In this document: positions 6,402 through 6,637 of the stretch, piece by piece
Numbering within the stretch: position 1 is the stretch's first letter
Layout: each line of letters begins with the position of its first letter
Origin: Halodesulfurarchaeum sp.
GTDB lineage: Archaea; Halobacteriota; Halobacteria; Halobacteriales; Halobacteriaceae
Direction: 5' to 3'
DNA length: 6,637 nucleotides
NCBI GenBank assembly: GCA_018334775.1
Contig: JAGXLJ010000067.1
Location: 1 to 6,637, forward strand
Position numbers and translations under genes: made by a program
The notes under the pieces: model-generated
What the model saw: the letters and a program-made list of their open reading frames with translations, nothing else
Told to the model about the DNA's origin: nothing
Databases searched by the model: none

Positions 6402-6475
6402 GGGCCAGTAGCTCAATTAGGTAGAGCGCCACTCTGATAAGGTGGAGGCTTGCGGTTCAAATCCGCACTGGCCCA
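6402..6475 (+). tRNA. tRNA-Ile(GAT)
   Basis: A complete 74-base cloverleaf. The acceptor arms GGGCCAG (6402-6408) and CTGGCCC (6468-6474) pair perfectly, with discriminator A at 6475. The D stem is GCTC/GAGC (6411-6414, 6424-6427). The anticodon stem CCACT/GGTGG (6429-6433, 6441-6445) closes with one T-G wobble, and the loop CTGATAA gives anticodon GAT at 6436-6438, reading isoleucine ATC and ATT. The T stem TGCGG/CCGCA holds the loop TTCAAAT. No intron is present and CCA is not encoded, as is common in archaea. The 3' 18 bases are repeated downstream. Confidence 0.97.
6457..6474 (+). repeat. Candidate attachment core, copy 1 (tRNA 3' end)
   Basis: TCAAATCCGCACTGGCCC, the last T-arm and acceptor bases of tRNA-Ile, recurs exactly at 6599-6616. 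The 3' end of a tRNA gene is a usual target of archaeal tyrosine integrases, and an exact direct repeat of it is the usual trace of integration. No integrase is visible in the window. Confidence 0.5.
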
Positions 6476-6495
6476 CTTCTGTGTGACTCAAACCA

Positions 6496-6524
6496 CGAAG
6501 CGACCAGCTCGCTGTGTCGCTTCG
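6496..6524. repeat. Perfect 9-bp inverted repeat downstream of the tRNA
   Basis: CGAAGCGAC (6496-6504) and GTCGCTTCG (6516-6524) are perfectly complementary. Inside the 11-base loop CAG and CTG can extend the stem around CTCG, leaving one bulged T. A transcript from either strand would form a strong hairpin starting 21 bases after the tRNA. Its role is unknown; it might protect or terminate the tRNA precursor, or belong to an integrated element. Confidence 0.6.
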
Positions 6525-6550
6525 CGTTTAGTCGGTGGTCTGCCGTAGGC

Positions 6551-6610
6551 GTGCGGATTTGAACCAGAGGAAACCTCGCTCCGCTCGGTTTCCAGGGCTC
6601 AAATCCGCAC
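6551..6610. repeat. Two-tier inverted repeat containing an inverted tRNA T-arm copy
   Basis: GTGCGGATTTGA (6551-6562) and TCAAATCCGCAC (6599-6610) form a perfect 12-bp outer stem. Nested inside, GGAAACC (6569-6575) pairs with GGTTTCC (6587-6593) around a CTCGCTCCGCTC-type loop. The left arm together with the next bases (6551-6565) is the exact reverse complement of tRNA bases 6454-6468, so it is an inverted copy of the T arm. Confidence 0.75.
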
Positions 6611-6616
6611 TGGCCC
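6599..6616 (+). repeat. Candidate attachment core, copy 2 (tRNA 3' end fragment)
   Basis: An exact 18-base copy of tRNA positions 6457-6474, lying 142 bases downstream in the same orientation. Identity stops at the last acceptor base: the tRNA continues ACTT and the copy TGGA. The sharp end at the tRNA boundary argues for an attachment-site origin rather than random duplication. Confidence 0.5.
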
Positions 6617-6637
6617 TGGACTGAGCACGCAATCCGC

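Larger units (their letters stand above)
6476..6637. other. Non-coding tail after tRNA-Ile, possible integration scar
   Basis: This 162-base stretch shows no credible coding frame. It holds, in order, a 9-bp hairpin, an inverted T-arm copy, a nested inverted repeat and a direct copy of the tRNA 3' end. Its last nine bases (GCAATCCGC, 6629-6637) also match 6385-6393 in front of the tRNA, though a 9-base match may be chance. The window ends before any gene that would show whether an element follows. Confidence 0.5.

Noticed and set aside
6599..6637. A second, partial tRNA gene
   Set aside because: Only the last 18 bases of the tRNA are present. The bases before them form the inverted repeat and cannot make D or anticodon arms.

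Overview
The window looks like chromosomal DNA from a haloarchaeon (class Halobacteria). The proteins are strongly acidic and the DNA is GC-rich. Most genes lack a Shine-Dalgarno sequence and have an A/T-rich TATA-like element about 26-30 bases before the ATG, as expected for leaderless haloarchaeal transcripts. The gene families (DUF373, COG2108-type radical SAM, a GvpD/KaiC/RAD55-like ATPase, MptA) are also archaeal. No genus can be named from the sequence alone.

Layout: (1) 1-414 +, C-terminal part of an isoprenyl diphosphate synthase. (2) 415-1503 -, DUF373 membrane protein, convergent with gene 1 and touching it. (3) 1641-2633 +, radical SAM protein, divergent from gene 2. (4) 2640-3779 -, KaiC-like ATPase with six in-frame 11-residue repeats near its N terminus, convergent with gene 3 across 6 bases. 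(5) 3872-4693 +, NAD kinase, divergent from gene 4. (6) 4754-5686 +, MptA GTP cyclohydrolase. (7) 5751-6317 +, FxsA-family membrane protein. (8) 6402-6475 +, tRNA-Ile(GAT). (9) 6476-6637, a non-coding tail with partial direct and inverted copies of the tRNA 3' end. No gene-free stretch exceeds 300 bases.

How the genes relate: most have their own promoter, so this is a set of mostly single-gene housekeeping units rather than one operon. Identifiable roles are isoprenoid lipid precursor synthesis, NADP supply, and the first step of the folate and archaeosine (preQ0) routes. The DUF373 protein, radical SAM enzyme, KaiC-like ATPase and FxsA protein have no assigned substrate.

The body of the window is ordinary archaeal core genome. 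The parts that most deserve a second look are the segment after the tRNA, which has the marks of an integration site or its remnant, the acidic repeat tail of the KaiC-like protein, and the C-x4-C-x2-C cluster motif of the radical SAM protein. I did not find convincing evidence for a new multi-gene system.
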